Source of the DNA: Flavobacteriales bacterium
Lineage (GTDB): Bacteria > Bacteroidota > Bacteroidia > Flavobacteriales_D > Sanyastnellaceae
Direction of reading: 5' to 3'
Length of the DNA stretch: 64,000 nucleotides
Assembly (NCBI GenBank): GCA_002862785.1
Contig: PKDZ01000018.1
Location: forward strand, 1-64,000
The position numbers were made by a program, and so were the translations under genes. Positions 37,561 to 44,802 of the stretch are shown here, one piece after another. Position 1 is the stretch's first letter. Each line of letters opens with the position of its first letter. The notes under the pieces are model-generated. The model was given only the letters and a program-made list of their open reading frames with translations. It ran no database searches and had not been told where the DNA came from.

Positions 37561-38285
37561 CTTTGTTCAAGACCGTTTCGAGCCTGTTGCTCCTCGTTGT
37601 CCTCTCCCTCGGGGCTGGGGCCCAGGAGGACGGAATCGACACCCGCAGCCTGCTCAAGCTCAACTTGAGTGACTGGTACTGGGCCCGCTATGAGCTCGGC
37701 TACGAGCATGTGCTGAATGAGTCCACCTCCTTCCAGCTGGCATTTGCCGGCATCGGCGCCGCTGAGGACAACAACAACTCCTTCTACAACAACCTCACCG
37801 GGGCGAACACCATGGCGGACATCGACATCGAACACGGTGGATGGCGGTTTGCTCCTGAGATCCGACGCTATGCCTGGGTGTATGGTGGCATGCCGGAGGG
37901 GGTGTTCGTGAGCATTGTGGGCCGGGTCGAGAACTGGGCCTTGACGATTGATGAGGACATCAATGACCTCAATGGAATCCCGCAGAATGATTATGCGGGC
38001 GAATTGGATGGCGTCTACCGCCAATTCCATTGGGGGGGCGGTGTTATGGTCGGTTACCAGTGGTACAGCGACAACGGCATCAGCATCGAAGTCTACACCG
38101 GCCCCATGTTCCGGAGCTACACACGGACTTGGACGGCGGATGTGGCCCTGACCGATGGAGAGCAGGAGCAGGCTGAGGACAGTCTTGAGGGGCGCATCTT
38201 CCGTCAGTCCGACTGGAGCACGTACCTCACGGCCAACAGCGGACCGGGATGGCGATTCGGCCTGACCGTCGGACTCGGCCTCTGA
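37557..38285 (+). CDS. Outer-membrane beta-barrel protein (DUF3575-like)
   Basis: A 242-residue protein with a signal peptide (1-23) and alternating hydrophobic beta strands (RYELGYEHVLNESTSFQLAF, FHWGGGVMVGYQWY, WRFGLTVGLGL), consistent with a small outer-membrane barrel like those in DUF3575. The start at 37557 forms an ATGA overlap with the upstream lipoprotein; ATG 37551 is an alternative two codons earlier. The CxxCH protein, lipoprotein and barrel together look like a small envelope operon of unknown purpose. A weak hairpin terminator follows. Confidence 0.75.
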   Translation: MTLFKTVSSLLLLVVLSLGAGAQEDGIDTRSLLKLNLSDWYWARYELGYEHVLNESTSFQLAFAGIGAAEDNNNSFYNNLTGANTMADIDIEHGGWRFAPEIRRYAWVYGGMPEGVFVSIVGRVENWALTIDEDINDLNGIPQNDYAGELDGVYRQFHWGGGVMVGYQWYSDNGISIEVYTGPMFRSYTRTWTADVALTDGEQEQAEDSLEGRIFRQSDWSTYLTANSGPGWRFGLTVGLGL

Positions 38286-38342
38286 GTCCCGCGAACACCA
38301 TCTTTCACCATCTACATCGGATCCTGGCCATTTCCGGGTCCG

Positions 38343-38362
38343 AAATGACAAAAGTCATTTTT
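38343..38362 (+). terminator. Hairpin terminator of the envelope operon
   Basis: AAATGAC pairs with GTCATTT around an AAAA loop, followed by TT. The stem is A+T-rich and short, so confidence is moderate. Confidence 0.5.
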
Positions 38363-38463
38363 CCGCGTGACCGACGTCATCGGGACGCCGGAAAAGCTTC
38401 TGCAGATTCAGTACTGAACATTGGCAATGCGCTGAGCGCATGACAAGACAGGTTTTGGTTTGG

Positions 38464-38498
38464 CGGCCCGGTACGAACGCGTACCGGGCCGTCTCTTT
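38464..38498 (+). terminator. Strong hairpin, probable terminator
   Basis: A perfect 12-bp stem CGGCCCGGTACG/CGTACCGGGCCG around an AACG loop, followed by TCTCTTT. It lies about 30 bases before the next gene, so it may insulate that gene from read-through. The 100 bases before it contain no gene I can support. Confidence 0.65.
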
Positions 38499-38527
38499 AC
38501 GTGCCGGTTTGTCGGTAGATTCGGGAC

Positions 38528-38929
38528 ATGGACAAGCGCAAACTGCTTCGTGTGGCGTTGCCGATTCTGGCGGCGGTGGCGGCTGGAATTGGTTGGTTGA
38601 TGATGGAGAAGCCGCACCGGGATGTCGGTGGGGAAGCGGCCCGTCACAAAATGGTCCCTGAGGAATTGCAGATGGTCCTCGCGGAGGGCGGAGAGGCCGC
38701 GGCGCCTTATCTCGACGCGGTGGTTGAACTGTATGGCGTGGTGCTGGAAGACGACGGGCGCCGTGTGATGCTCGAAGGAGGAGTGGTGGCCTCTTGGGAT
38801 ACGACCCGAGCCCACCGGACCTTGGAAGAGGGGGAGCTGCTGAAACTCAAAGGCCGGGTCACCGGTTATGACGACCTGTTCGAGGAAGTCCGGATGGATG
38901 GACTTGTTCTCGTTGAAGGAGCGCCATGA
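38528..38929 (+). CDS. Membrane-anchored OB-fold protein (tRNA_anti-like)
   Basis: A 133-residue protein with one N-terminal membrane anchor (LLRVALPILAAVAAGIGWLMM) and a mature part (VVELYGVVLEDDGRRVMLEGGVVASWD ... GELLKLKGRVTGYDDLFEEVRMDGLVLVE) that fits the OB-fold pattern of tRNA_anti-like proteins in Bacteroidota. These are of unknown function. Its stop codon overlaps the start of the next gene (38926-38929), so the two are coupled. Confidence 0.8.
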   Translation: MDKRKLLRVALPILAAVAAGIGWLMMEKPHRDVGGEAARHKMVPEELQMVLAEGGEAAAPYLDAVVELYGVVLEDDGRRVMLEGGVVASWDTTRAHRTLEEGELLKLKGRVTGYDDLFEEVRMDGLVLVEGAP

Positions 38930-39813
38930 AGACTATCCAGACCCTCTTTGTCACAACCAGCGTTTGGCTTTTTGGCCTGTCCGGCCTCATGGCCCAGCAA
39001 TCGACCGCACCCTACTCCTTCGAGTGGGAGGTGGTGGCGGTGGACAGCATTCCCGGGATGACGACCGTCCGGCTCTATGCCAAGCTCGTCAACGCAACCG
39101 ACTATTTGACTTCCGTGTCCGGTTGGGATGAGATGCCCGGTTTCATTGAGACGACCACTTCCTTCTATCAGGACCCCGATGGGTGGGCCACCCCGAACAA
39201 CAACAACCCCTTGCTCTTCGGCCTCCTTCCGACCTTGCGGTACGACACGTGGATCACCATCGGCATTGAGTCGGCTCCGGTCGGGGCTGACGGGGAGATT
39301 CCGATTGGGGTGTTCCCTCCCGAAACCGGTTTCTGGGTGGATGCGTTCGAAGCCGGAGGGGACCTGGTGATGGACATTGACGGTGCGTGGTTCGTGACCT
39401 TGGGCAGTTCGAATGGGACTGCGGGGGAGGACCTGCGTGTCTTGGTGGGCCAATTCACCACGGATGGCGTGATTTCCGGAATGCTCAACCTGCAAGTCTT
39501 CTCAGAAGGGGTGGCCTCGGATGACTTCATGGACGACGTGTATTCCATCATGATTCCTGAGTTCGATGCGGGAGCGTTGCTCGGTCTGGAGGAAGGAATG
39601 ACGGCCGCTGGTTGGGGAGTCCGGCCCGGGCCGGATGGACTTCATCATGATGTCGGTGTTGCCTGCCAATGGCAGTGTCTGGATGTCCTCGGCCGGATGG
39701 TCGAGTCCGGGCATGCTCCGGATGGACGGTTCGTCACCCGATTCGGGGGCGTGGTCCGAGTCTGGCGGGATGGAAAAAACGCCCCGGAATCCCGGTGGTT
39801 CCCCGTGAATTAG
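38926..39813 (+). CDS. Secreted single-module A protein
   Basis: A 295-residue exported protein with a signal peptide (1-24). Residues about 30-210 are one copy of module A, also found in the proteins encoded at 18568 and 44803. Shared blocks are TTTSFYQ, YDTWITIGI, GGDLVMDIDGAWF and LRVLVGQFTTDG. The remaining tail (CLDVLGRMVESG ... FVTRFGGVVRVWRDG) looks like a shortened T9SS sorting domain. It is the simplest carrier of this module here. The function is unknown. It is co-translated with the OB-fold gene upstream. Confidence 0.75.
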   Translation: MKTIQTLFVTTSVWLFGLSGLMAQQSTAPYSFEWEVVAVDSIPGMTTVRLYAKLVNATDYLTSVSGWDEMPGFIETTTSFYQDPDGWATPNNNNPLLFGLLPTLRYDTWITIGIESAPVGADGEIPIGVFPPETGFWVDAFEAGGDLVMDIDGAWFVTLGSSNGTAGEDLRVLVGQFTTDGVISGMLNLQVFSEGVASDDFMDDVYSIMIPEFDAGALLGLEEGMTAAGWGVRPGPDGLHHDVGVACQWQCLDVLGRMVESGHAPDGRFVTRFGGVVRVWRDGKNAPESRWFPVN

Positions 39814-39923
39814 TCCTCATGCATTACGAAGTAACTAGGATTGTTCCTACTTCTGTTCAGCGTGTTTGAAGTGTAATTTGTAGACGTTGCAACGCTTTGT
39901 TCCCTGACGGCGTAATCAAAGAC

Positions 39924-40268
39924 ATGACTCTCGATACGGCACGCAAAAGATGGTTTACCCATGGCACGACGGCCTTTCTCCTGTTCGGAGCTGGCATGTC
40001 TGTCGTTTTTGACGCGGCCTTTCGCCGCATGGCCGAAGCTCAATGGGAAATTTGGGTGGTGGAAGGCACTTTGGGTTTGTGCATGACCATGGCGGGATTG
40101 GCTTACTTCGGGAGCGCCGTGCGTTATCTCGTCCACATGGACCGCATTGCCGAATACTCTGACCGTCGCGCCCGCAGCCGCGCCCGAAAAGAAAGGGAGC
40201 AAACCGAGTTGCAGATGCAGCAAAACGAAGAAGTCCAGCTCAAACCGGTTCGCATGGTGGGTCAATGA
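39924..40268 (+). CDS. Small two-span membrane protein
   Basis: A 114-residue protein with two predicted membrane helices (TAFLLFGAGMSVVFDAAF and GTLGLCMTMAGLAYFGSAVRYL) and a charged, coiled-coil-like C-terminus rich in Arg, Glu and Gln. I do not recognise a named function. The ATG at 39924 is used rather than the upstream TTG frame. It stands alone and converges with lpdA. Confidence 0.7.
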   Translation: MTLDTARKRWFTHGTTAFLLFGAGMSVVFDAAFRRMAEAQWEIWVVEGTLGLCMTMAGLAYFGSAVRYLVHMDRIAEYSDRRARSRARKEREQTELQMQQNEEVQLKPVRMVGQ

Positions 40269-40287
40269 CCCAATGCGATTCACAATG

Positions 40288-40312
40288 AAAAAGGCGCCCT
40301 AGGCGCCTTTTT
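40288..40312. terminator. Bidirectional terminator between the membrane protein gene and lpdA
   Basis: AAAAAGGCGCC pairs with GGCGCCTTTTT around a CTA loop. The A-run and T-run make it usable from both strands, as expected between convergent genes. Confidence 0.92.
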
Positions 40313-40338
40313 CGTTTGTTGATTCTCTCGGGCGTGGT

Positions 40339-41727
40339 TTAGAGGTGGATGACCTCGTCGTACGCCGCGGCGGCGGCTTCCATCACCGCCTCGCTCAGCG
40401 TGGGGTGGGGGTGGACCGTCTTGATGATTTCGTGGCCGGTGGTCTCCAGCTTGCGGATGGCGACGATCTCGGCAATCATTTCGGTGACATTGGCACCAAT
40501 CATGTGCCCACCGAGGAGTTCGCCGTACTTGGCATCGAAGATGAGCTTGACGAAGCCGTCCTTGTGTCCGGCGGCGCTGGCCTTGCCTGAGGCACTGAAT
40601 GGGAACTTGCCCACCTTGATGTCGATGCCCTCCTTCTTGCAGGCGTCTTCGGTCTTGCCGACGCTGGCCACCTCCGGGAAGCAGTAAGTACACCCGGGAA
40701 TGTTGCCGTAGTCGAGTGGCTCTACATCATGGCCGGCAATCTTCTCGACGCAAAGGATGCCCTCTGCGCTGGCGACGTGGGCCAAGGCAGGCCCCGGGAC
40801 GCAGTCGCCGATGGCGTAGTACCCGGGAATGTTGGTCTTGTAGAAGTCGTCTACGATGACCTTTCCCCGGTCGGCGGCGATGCCGACTTCTTCGAGGCCG
40901 ATGCCCTCGATGTTGGATACGACGCCCACGGCACTCAGCACGACGTCGGCGTCCAAGGTCTCTTCGCCTTTCTTGGTCTTGACGTGGACCCTGCAGCCGG
41001 AGCCTGAGGTGTCGACCCCGGTGACTTCGCTGGAGGTCATGATGTTGATGCCGGTCTTCTTGAAGCTGCGGGCGAGTTGCTTGCTCACCTCCTCATCCTC
41101 GATCGGGACGATGTTGGGCATGTACTCGACAATGGTGACCTCGGTGCCGATCGCATTGTAGAAGTAGGCGAATTCCACGCCGATGGCGCCGGATCCAACG
41201 ACCACCATCTTTTTGGGCTGCTTGGCCATGGTCATGGCTTCGCGGTATCCCATGATCTTCTTGCCGTCCTGGGGCAGGTTGGGCAGTTGGCGGCTGCGTG
41301 CGCCCGTGGCGATGATGATGTGGTCGGCTTCCACGACCTGCTTGCCTCCGTCGGCATCGGTCACCTCCACCTTGCGACCGGCGAGGAGCTTGCCGTCACC
41401 CATGATCACGTCAATCTTGTTCTTTTTCATGAGGAACTGGACGCCCTTGGACATGCCGTCGGCCACCCCGCGGGAGCGGGAGACCATGCCACCGAAGTCC
41501 ACCTTGGGTTTGGACACCTTGATGCCGTAATCCTCGGCGTGCTCGATGTATTCGAAGACGTTGGCGCTCTTCAGGAGTGCCTTGGTGGGAATGCATCCCC
41601 AGTTGAGGCAGATGCCGCCGAGGGCTTCGCGTTCCACGACGGCGACCTTCATCCCGAGTTGGGATGCGCGGATGGCGGTCACGTATCCTCCGGGGCCACT
41701 GCCCAAAACCAGAATGTCGTACTTCAT
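40339..41727 (-). CDS. lpdA: Dihydrolipoyl dehydrogenase (E3)
   Basis: LpdA reoxidises the lipoyl groups of 2-oxoacid dehydrogenase complexes. The 462-residue flavoprotein has the FAD motif GSGPGGYVTAIRA, the redox disulfide GGICLNWGCIPTK (Cys40, Cys45), the NAD motif GSGAIGVEFAYFY, the second FAD motif GYYAIGDC, and the C-terminal active-site HPHPTLSE. All key residues are intact. The E1 protein encoded at 49492 is a likely partner complex, though not adjacent. Confidence 0.97.
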   Translation of the reverse strand: MKYDILVLGSGPGGYVTAIRASQLGMKVAVVEREALGGICLNWGCIPTKALLKSANVFEYIEHAEDYGIKVSKPKVDFGGMVSRSRGVADGMSKGVQFLMKKNKIDVIMGDGKLLAGRKVEVTDADGGKQVVEADHIIIATGARSRQLPNLPQDGKKIMGYREAMTMAKQPKKMVVVGSGAIGVEFAYFYNAIGTEVTIVEYMPNIVPIEDEEVSKQLARSFKKTGINIMTSSEVTGVDTSGSGCRVHVKTKKGEETLDADVVLSAVGVVSNIEGIGLEEVGIAADRGKVIVDDFYKTNIPGYYAIGDCVPGPALAHVASAEGILCVEKIAGHDVEPLDYGNIPGCTYCFPEVASVGKTEDACKKEGIDIKVGKFPFSASGKASAAGHKDGFVKLIFDAKYGELLGGHMIGANVTEMIAEIVAIRKLETTGHEIIKTVHPHPTLSEAVMEAAAAAYDEVIHL

Positions 41728-41746
41728 TTCAGTGCGTTTCGAAGGG

Positions 41747-41754
41747 CGAAAATA
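41747..41754 (-). promoter_or_regulatory. Possible -7 promoter element for lpdA
   Basis: Minus strand TATTTTCG, 19 bases before the ATG of lpdA. Confidence 0.4.
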
Positions 41755-41761
41755 GGTGCCG

Positions 41762-41769
41762 TATCTTAG
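41762..41769 (+). promoter_or_regulatory. Possible -7 promoter element for the amylase gene
   Basis: TATCTTAG ends five bases before the ATG at 41775. TTTC at 41737-41740 lies 21 bases upstream as a possible -33 element, so the two divergent promoters overlap. Confidence 0.4.
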
Positions 41770-41774
41770 GGTAC

Positions 41775-44729
41775 ATGCGCTCTGGCGAACCTTCTTTTCT
41801 GCTTTGCCCCCCGGTAGACCGTTTCCTGCGCGGTATTGTCCTCATGGGGGCATTCTGTGGACTCGAAATCGGGGTCCATGCTCAGGGACTTGTGGTGGAT
41901 CCTCCTGCTGGCCGGTCGGATGGCATCACGGTGTTGTCTCCTGACCGTGCCCATTTTCAACTGAGGGCGCCGGGCAAGGACCACGTCAACCTGCGTGGAG
42001 ACTTCAATGATTGGCAGATTGGCACGGATTTTTTGATGAACCAATCCACGGATGGCAACACGTGGTGGTTGGAAGTCGAGGGGCTGGATCCCGGGGCATG
42101 GACGCGGTTTCATTACCTGATCGACGACACTGTCGAAGTGGCGGACCCCTATGCTCCGCTCATTCTCGATCCGTGGAATGATGGCTACATCCCTGCAGCG
42201 AGTTTCCCCAACCGTCCCGCTCATCCTTCCGCGCATGCGTTTTGGCCGGTTGGGGCTTTCCGAACCGTGGAAACGGCGTTTGAATGGACAGATGATTCCT
42301 TCATCAAACCCGCCCAGGACCGGCTGGTCATTTATGAACTCCTCGTCCGCGATTGGGATGCGGCGCGGGATTTCGATGCGGTCGTGGAGCGGCTCGACCA
42401 CCTCGAATGGCTCGGCATCACGGCCATCGAGCTCATGCCCGTGAATGAATTCGATGGAAATACGAGCTGGGGGTACAATCCGGGACCCCGTCTCGCTGTG
42501 GACAAGGCGTATGGCACGGCGGCCTCGCTCAAGCGTCTCGTCAACGAGGCCCATGCCCGGGGCATCGCCGTTATCCTGGATGTGGTGCCCAACCACAGCT
42601 TCGGTCTGGATCCCATGCTGCGGATGTACCAGGATGCCGATGGGGGCGCCTCCCCCGGCAATCCTTGGTACAACGAGGACCAGGTCCACCCTTTCGGATT
42701 GGGCTTTGATTTCGATCATGGAGACCCGTGGACCCGGGAATTCTGGAAGCGCGTGCTGGATTTCTGGATTGAGGAATTCCATGTCGACGGATACCGCATC
42801 GATTTGTCCAAGGGATTGACCCAGACCTATACACTGGGGGACGTTGGCGCCTGGAACGGGTATGACCAGAGCCGGGTCGACATCCTGTTTGATTACGGCA
42901 ACCACGTCTGGTACAACCATCCCGGCACGTACATGATCCTCGAGCATCTCGGTGACAACCCCGAGGAGACGGTTCTGGCCAATGGCGGGTTCCTGTTGTG
43001 GGGCAAGTCCACGAGCACCTTTGGCGAGGCGACCCTCGGCTATGGCGGTGATTTCAGTGCGGCGTCCTGGCAGACCCGCGGCTGGAATTGGCCAAACCTT
43101 GTCGCCTACATCGAGAGCCATGACGAGCAGCGGCTCGCCCATGACTTGATGCTGTACGGCAATGCCAGCGGTTCTTACGACACCAAAGTGCTCGGTACGG
43201 CGATGGACCGGTTGGCGATGGTTTATGCCTTCCTGTTTGCCCTGCCCGGGCCGAAGATGATGTACCAGTGGGGAGAGTTCGGGTACGACGTCTCCATCTT
43301 CGATTGTCTCAACGGCAACTTTGCGGAGAGTTGCAAACTGGACGAGAAGCCAGAACCGTGGGACAACAAGGCCCTCGAACCGGAGCGTCAGGGCTTGGCG
43401 CGGAAGATGAAGAAGGTCTGTGAACTGAAGCAGTCCGAACCGGTGTTCGGGACCTACGATTACGGCATTGATTTCGGGGGCACGGGCAAGCGCCTCCACC
43501 TCTACAGCGCGGAGCAGAATGTGGTCCTTTGCGGCAATTTCGACGTGGTCGGCTTCGACATGGTGCCCGGCTTTCCGCATACGGGGGTCTGGACCGATGC
43601 CATCAGTGGAAGCACGGTGGATGTGACCGACTTCACGGCTCCGTTCTATTTCGCCCCAGGACAATGGCATTTGTGGCTCGACACCTCGGTGACTCCGGTG
43701 GACGAGGATGAGCCCTTGGCCTTGACTTCGGCTTGCGCGGATGCCGGTGCTCTCAACTTCGGGGCGGATGGCCCTTGCGAATACACGGTGACCGTGTCGC
43801 TCGACGCCACGGATTTCGCGGCCGCAGGTGGAGTGTCGCCGGCCGGCTTGCATGTCGCCGGCTCCTTCCAAGGCTGGTCGCCGTCGACCACGGATTTGGT
43901 GGAGTCTGGCGATGGCGTGTGGTCGGCCAGTTTTACGGCGGCCGCGGGCGACCTCGTGGAGTTCAAGTTCATCAATGGCACGACTTGGAGCGAGTCAGAG
44001 GAGGTTCCGGTGGGTTGCGGGGGCGCCGATGGATTCGGTGGGCAGAATCGCCAGTGGGTCGTCTCTGGAGCCGATGTGATGGGTCCGTACTGCTTTGGTG
44101 CGTGTGCGGCCTGTGCTTCCAACCTCGATTACCCGGGGTGCACGGACCCGGACGCACTGAATTTCGACGCGGGGGCGACACAGGAAGACGGTTCGTGCCA
44201 ATACTCAGTGGTGTTCCAGGTGGACGCCTCTGAACTATCGCCAGCCCCGAGCACCGTCTATGTGGCCGGTAGCCATCAGGGTTGGAACCCCGCCGGCTCG
44301 CCCATGAACGACACGGGCGACGGCCTCTGGGTGCTTCAGGTCACGGTGACCGGTTCGGATCCCATTCAATTCAGGTACTTGTCGTCGCCTGATTGGAATG
44401 ATGCGGAAGGTGTCCCGGCTGCATGTGGCGTGGCCAATGGCCTGGGCGGATTCAACCGCAGTCTGGCGTTGGAGGGGGCCTTGACCACGGCACCCGTGGT
44501 GTGCTTTTCATCTTGTTCGGCGTGTGATGGGTCCGGTGGAGGAGACCCTGGAGACCCGGTCGATCCGGTGGACGGAGCTGCATTTTGCGGACCGGGTACC
44601 GTGTGGGATGATCAGTTGCAGCTCTGCGTGGGTCTCGTAACCTGCGAAGAAGACATTGATGGGGATGGCCTGGTGGGGGTTTCTGATGTGCTTGCCCTCC
44701 TGTCTGAGTTCGGGACGGTCTGCCCCTGA
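41775..44729 (+). CDS. Secreted GH13 alpha-amylase-family enzyme with glycogen-binding-like modules and dockerin-like tail
   Basis: A 984-residue exported protein. After the signal peptide (about 1-36) comes an N-terminal glycogen-binding/CBM48-like domain (about 50-150; VNLRGDFNDW). The GH13 barrel follows: DVVPNH (269-274), nucleophile Asp343 in RIDLSKG, acid/base Glu390 in MILEHLGD, and ESHDEQ with Asp450. Then come two glycogen-binding-like modules ending in CxxC, separated by a single GCTD repeat (GCTDPDALNFD ... DGSC). The extreme C-terminus reads DIDGDGLVGVSDVLALL...FGTVCP, a dockerin-like motif. All catalytic residues are present, so it should hydrolyse or rearrange alpha-glucans outside the cell. 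No T9SS domain is seen. Confidence 0.9.
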   Translation: MRSGEPSFLLCPPVDRFLRGIVLMGAFCGLEIGVHAQGLVVDPPAGRSDGITVLSPDRAHFQLRAPGKDHVNLRGDFNDWQIGTDFLMNQSTDGNTWWLEVEGLDPGAWTRFHYLIDDTVEVADPYAPLILDPWNDGYIPAASFPNRPAHPSAHAFWPVGAFRTVETAFEWTDDSFIKPAQDRLVIYELLVRDWDAARDFDAVVERLDHLEWLGITAIELMPVNEFDGNTSWGYNPGPRLAVDKAYGTAASLKRLVNEAHARGIAVILDVVPNHSFGLDPMLRMYQDADGGASPGNPWYNEDQVHPFGLGFDFDHGDPWTREFWKRVLDFWIEEFHVDGYRIDLSKGLTQTYTLGDVGAWNGYDQSRVDILFDYGNHVWYNHPGTYMILEHLGDNPEETVLANGGFLLWGKSTSTFGEATLGYGGDFSAASWQTRGWNWPNLVAYIESHDEQRLAHDLMLYGNASGSYDTKVLGTAMDRLAMVYAFLFALPGPKMMYQWGEFGYDVSIFDCLNGNFAESCKLDEKPEPWDNKALEPERQGLARKMKKVCELKQSEPVFGTYDYGIDFGGTGKRLHLYSAEQNVVLCGNFDVVGFDMVPGFPHTGVWTDAISGSTVDVTDFTAPFYFAPGQWHLWLDTSVTPVDEDEPLALTSACADAGALNFGADGPCEYTVTVSLDATDFAAAGGVSPAGLHVAGSFQGWSPSTTDLVESGDGVWSASFTAAAGDLVEFKFINGTTWSESEEVPVGCGGADGFGGQNRQWVVSGADVMGPYCFGACAACASNLDYPGCTDPDALNFDAGATQEDGSCQYSVVFQVDASELSPAPSTVYVAGSHQGWNPAGSPMNDTGDGLWVLQVTVTGSDPIQFRYLSSPDWNDAEGVPAACGVANGLGGFNRSLALEGALTTAPVVCFSSCSACDGSGGGDPGDPVDPVDGAAFCGPGTVWDDQLQLCVGLVTCEEDIDGDGLVGVSDVLALLSEFGTVCP

Positions 44730-44751
44730 TTTCACAGCCACATGAAAAAGA

Positions 44752-44777
44752 AAAAGGCCCGCAAGCGCGGGCCTTTT
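44752..44777. terminator. Bidirectional terminator between convergent secreted-protein genes
   Basis: AAAAGGCCCGC pairs with GCGGGCCTTTT around an AAGC loop. It serves the amylase gene on the plus strand and the gene at 44803 on the minus strand. Confidence 0.92.
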
Positions 44778-44802
44778 CCATTGGGTTGGTTCGGGTTCGT
44801 CC

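Noticed and set aside
18318-39887. Identical 13-mer AATTTGTAGACGT at 18318-18330 and 39875-39887
   Set aside because: In a 64-kb window several 13-base matches are expected by chance, and the flanks do not match.
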